Source: Pegea sp. RAD2-039 (Eukaryota; Chordata; Thaliacea; Salpida; Salpidae). Taken from it: a stretch of DNA of 64,000 nucleotides. Location: assembly GCA_034620365.1 (NCBI GenBank), contig JAQGEQ010000163.1:547001-611000 (forward strand), read 5' to 3'. Within the stretch, counting starts at the first letter, position 1. Each line of letters opens with the position of its first letter. This document shows positions 61,968 through 64,000 of this stretch, one piece after another. The position numbers were made by a program, and so were the translations under genes. The notes beneath the pieces were generated by a model. The model was not told the DNA's origin, searched no databases, and worked only from the letters and a program-made list of their open reading frames with translations.

Positions 61968-63784
61968 GAAAGAGTTGAGAGTATGTAGAAAGCTCGTTAA
62001 AGAAACTCAGTTTATTATCTGGTAATAATAAAAGGCTCTTCAAACCAATCAAATTTCATTTCAGAAAAAAAATTAGATGAAAATATAAAAGAAATGAACA
62101 AATATATTCTTCATATGAAAAATACTTGAAAAACCATAAAATTGAAGATTATTTGGTTAGAATGGAAGCAGTTGTTAAAGCAAACTTAAAAACTGTCAGA
62201 AAATTCATGACAAGTTTTCCATTTCAAAATCAAATGATTTCTGCAGACGTTGTTGGATGAAGCTTTTTTATATTCAAAGATTCGATTTTCTTCCCAGAAG
62301 AGGAAGAATCTTCAATAGATGTGGGGAGACTCAAATTTTTGCAACATAAAAAAATTGAGATTTGAACTTTAGCTTCGCCAATACTGTTACAAAAAAACAG
62401 AAAAAAATGAAAAACACTACAGGTAAAAGTAGCACAGAAAATTTACTCAAAATTTTACAACATAATACTAAACAGAAACTCAAACATCAGAAGCAACAAA
62501 ATTTACAAACCTTCACTATGATGGTAATTGAAGAGAGGTGACGACAAAATTCTTATCCAAATGAAACCTTGGCTGACAGTCTTGTATATATATGCAATTT
62601 TTTCAACAATACTCGTCTTTGATTGGTTAAAATAAAATGAAAAAATAATCAAAATTTTTATAAAAACCAATTTACCAGTTTAGAATGAAAGTATTTCAAG
62701 AATTTTTGGAAAAAGGTAAAAAATAATCAAATATTGCAAAAAAATAAGAAAATATTTATCAGGTAAAGTTAGAAAAAATTTGAAATTGAAATTTGACATA
62801 AGAAGTTGATAATTGTACTATGGAGTTACTTGTAACTAAATAAAAACAAATAAGTCTCAAAGGTTTAATAAAAACATTAGAATAGAAACTTTATATAAAT
62901 TTTTTCAACTAACTTTAAGTTTTAGCAATTTAGTATTATAGATACTAATTAATCATTAATCAAGTAGACAACTTAAGGTTTACAAGTTTCGTTCAATTTT
63001 AAGTGTCCTTACGTAAATAAATTCTTTTCACCTAAATTAGTTTATAAATTTTATTCCAAAGTTTATTCATTTTTTAGGTTTAACAGAGCAGCTCTAATCA
63101 ATATTGGATTTTTATTTAGTAAAAATGATTGTGATTACATCGTCATGCATGATGTTGATCTTTTGCCTCAGAATATTCAGCTTCTTTATGACTACCCTGA
63201 AAAGGTTCTAATTTCATCTCTTCTTTAGCTTCATTAAGATTTAAATTTTTAAAACAGGGTCCTTATCATCGCCTGAATATCATCCTTTATATCATTATAA
63301 GACTTATATTGGGGGTGTTTTGATGATGACAAATACCCATTTTACTTTGGTGAGATATTTTATACTTTCAGAAAACTTTTCATTTTATTTTTTACTAATT
63401 TATTTTAGTGTATCGGGATGTCGAATATGTTTTGGGGTTGGGGTAGAGAAGATGATGAATTATATGTAAGATTTAAAAAGCATAATCTCAAGGTAATTAT
63501 CATTTTATATTTTTTCTTCTGTTTCTTTTATAAAATTTGCTTTTTTAACAGCTTATTTTTCAAACAAATTATTTTACTTTTGATTTGTTAATTTCTTTTA
63601 AAATATAAAATATCTGTATTATTACTAATCAGCAAATTTACATCATATTTTATTGTAGAACAAATTTGGTGATTTATTCAAATAATTGACGATGTAGTTC
63701 CGAACTTTCTTCGAGAAACCATTTACTTAATGCTGCTTACGACTAACAAAGAGCTAGGAGTCGTTAATTTCTAACAGATTTATT
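61968..63784 (+). repeat. Segmental duplication copy 2 (about 1.82 kb)
   Basis: Direct repeat of 55296-57125, on the other side of CWC22. Compared with copy 1 it has small indels, including loss of 7 bp in the B4GALT7 second exon, and an altered coiled-coil frame (EKYLKNHKIEDYLVRMEAVV). It is followed immediately by another CWC22 exon copy, so the unit from 61717 to 63784 (about 2.07 kb) appears to be tandemly repeated. Confidence 0.9.
63078..63492 (+). pseudogene. Partial B4GALT7, copy 2, frameshifted
   Basis: Exon with [10 protein letters not shown] starts at 63078. The second exon lacks 7 bp near 63268 relative to copy 1, destroying the frame before YHYKTYIGG. In the third exon NGMSN has become IGMSN through AAC to [12 protein letters not shown] is still present. 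Clearly a decayed copy. Confidence 0.85.
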
Positions 63785-64000
63785 ATTATTTGTAATTATT
63801 TCAGTTATTTTTCTGAATAAGTTTTATATAAATTTTTCTTTATAAATAGATATAAATACTTTATTTAATTAATTTTTGTATTTTGAATAGTGAATCTTAT
63901 CAACGAATAAGTTGGGAAGCCTTAAAGAAAAGTTTAAATGGTTTAGTCAACAAAGTCAATGTTTCAAATTTGAAAGATATTGTTATGGAACTTTTACAAG
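63785..64000 (+). pseudogene. Second inverted CWC22 exon 2 copy, cut by window end
   Basis: The sequence repeats 61735-61950, including the intron tract and exon codons from 63891 for [18 protein letters not shown]. This copy keeps the glycine codon as in the CWC22 gene, and so is closer to the source at that site than the copy at 61842. It continues past the window. Confidence 0.9.

Overview
The window is nuclear DNA from an animal with an AT-rich, intron-dense genome. CASK, a CD20/MS4A-like gene pair, a CAP-domain protein, SRSF1, RNF139/RNF145, CWC22 and B4GALT7 fragments together point to a metazoan. Many introns are only about 48-60 nt long, others exceed 2 kb. Nothing here identifies the phylum; an invertebrate is the most likely source. 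All exon boundaries below were placed by eye from GT..AG sites, reading phase and remembered family conservation.

Left part (1-12.3 kb): a decayed non-LTR retrotransposon reverse transcriptase (minus strand), then the whole CASK scaffold gene (2913-10491, plus strand). A probable nested gene and a 17-bp-period minisatellite lie in CASK introns. Two places in CASK do not read in frame as given (an intron phase conflict near 7272-7319 and a 25-bp tandem duplication at 8719-8768).

12.3-30 kb: two tandem four-transmembrane CD20/MS4A-like genes (minus strand) with the same seven-exon plan, a long AT-rich gap, then an N-myristoylated acidic protein whose C-terminal half is a long Glu-Glu-Pro-Val-Val repeat interrupted by frameshifts.

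30-43 kb: a complete glutamine-dependent NAD synthetase (NADSYN1), converging on a minus-strand gene that reads in one frame from an extracellular CAP domain through a transmembrane helix into a monocarboxylate-transporter-like (SLC16) protein. This possible CAP-transporter fusion is the most unusual coding observation. SRSF1 follows on the plus strand.

43-64 kb: a small tail-anchored protein gene, an RNF139/RNF145-like membrane RING E3 ligase (minus strand), remnants of an endonuclease/reverse-transcriptase LINE, and the spliceosome factor CWC22 (minus strand). CWC22 lies between two direct copies of a roughly 1.8 kb segment carrying partial B4GALT7 exons. The right-hand copy is joined to inverted copies of a CWC22 exon, and this chimeric unit starts again at the window edge.

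Three copies of a short (ATTT)n-ended element, probably 5'-truncated LINE tails, are scattered through introns and spacers. No rRNA, tRNA or CRISPR array was recognised.
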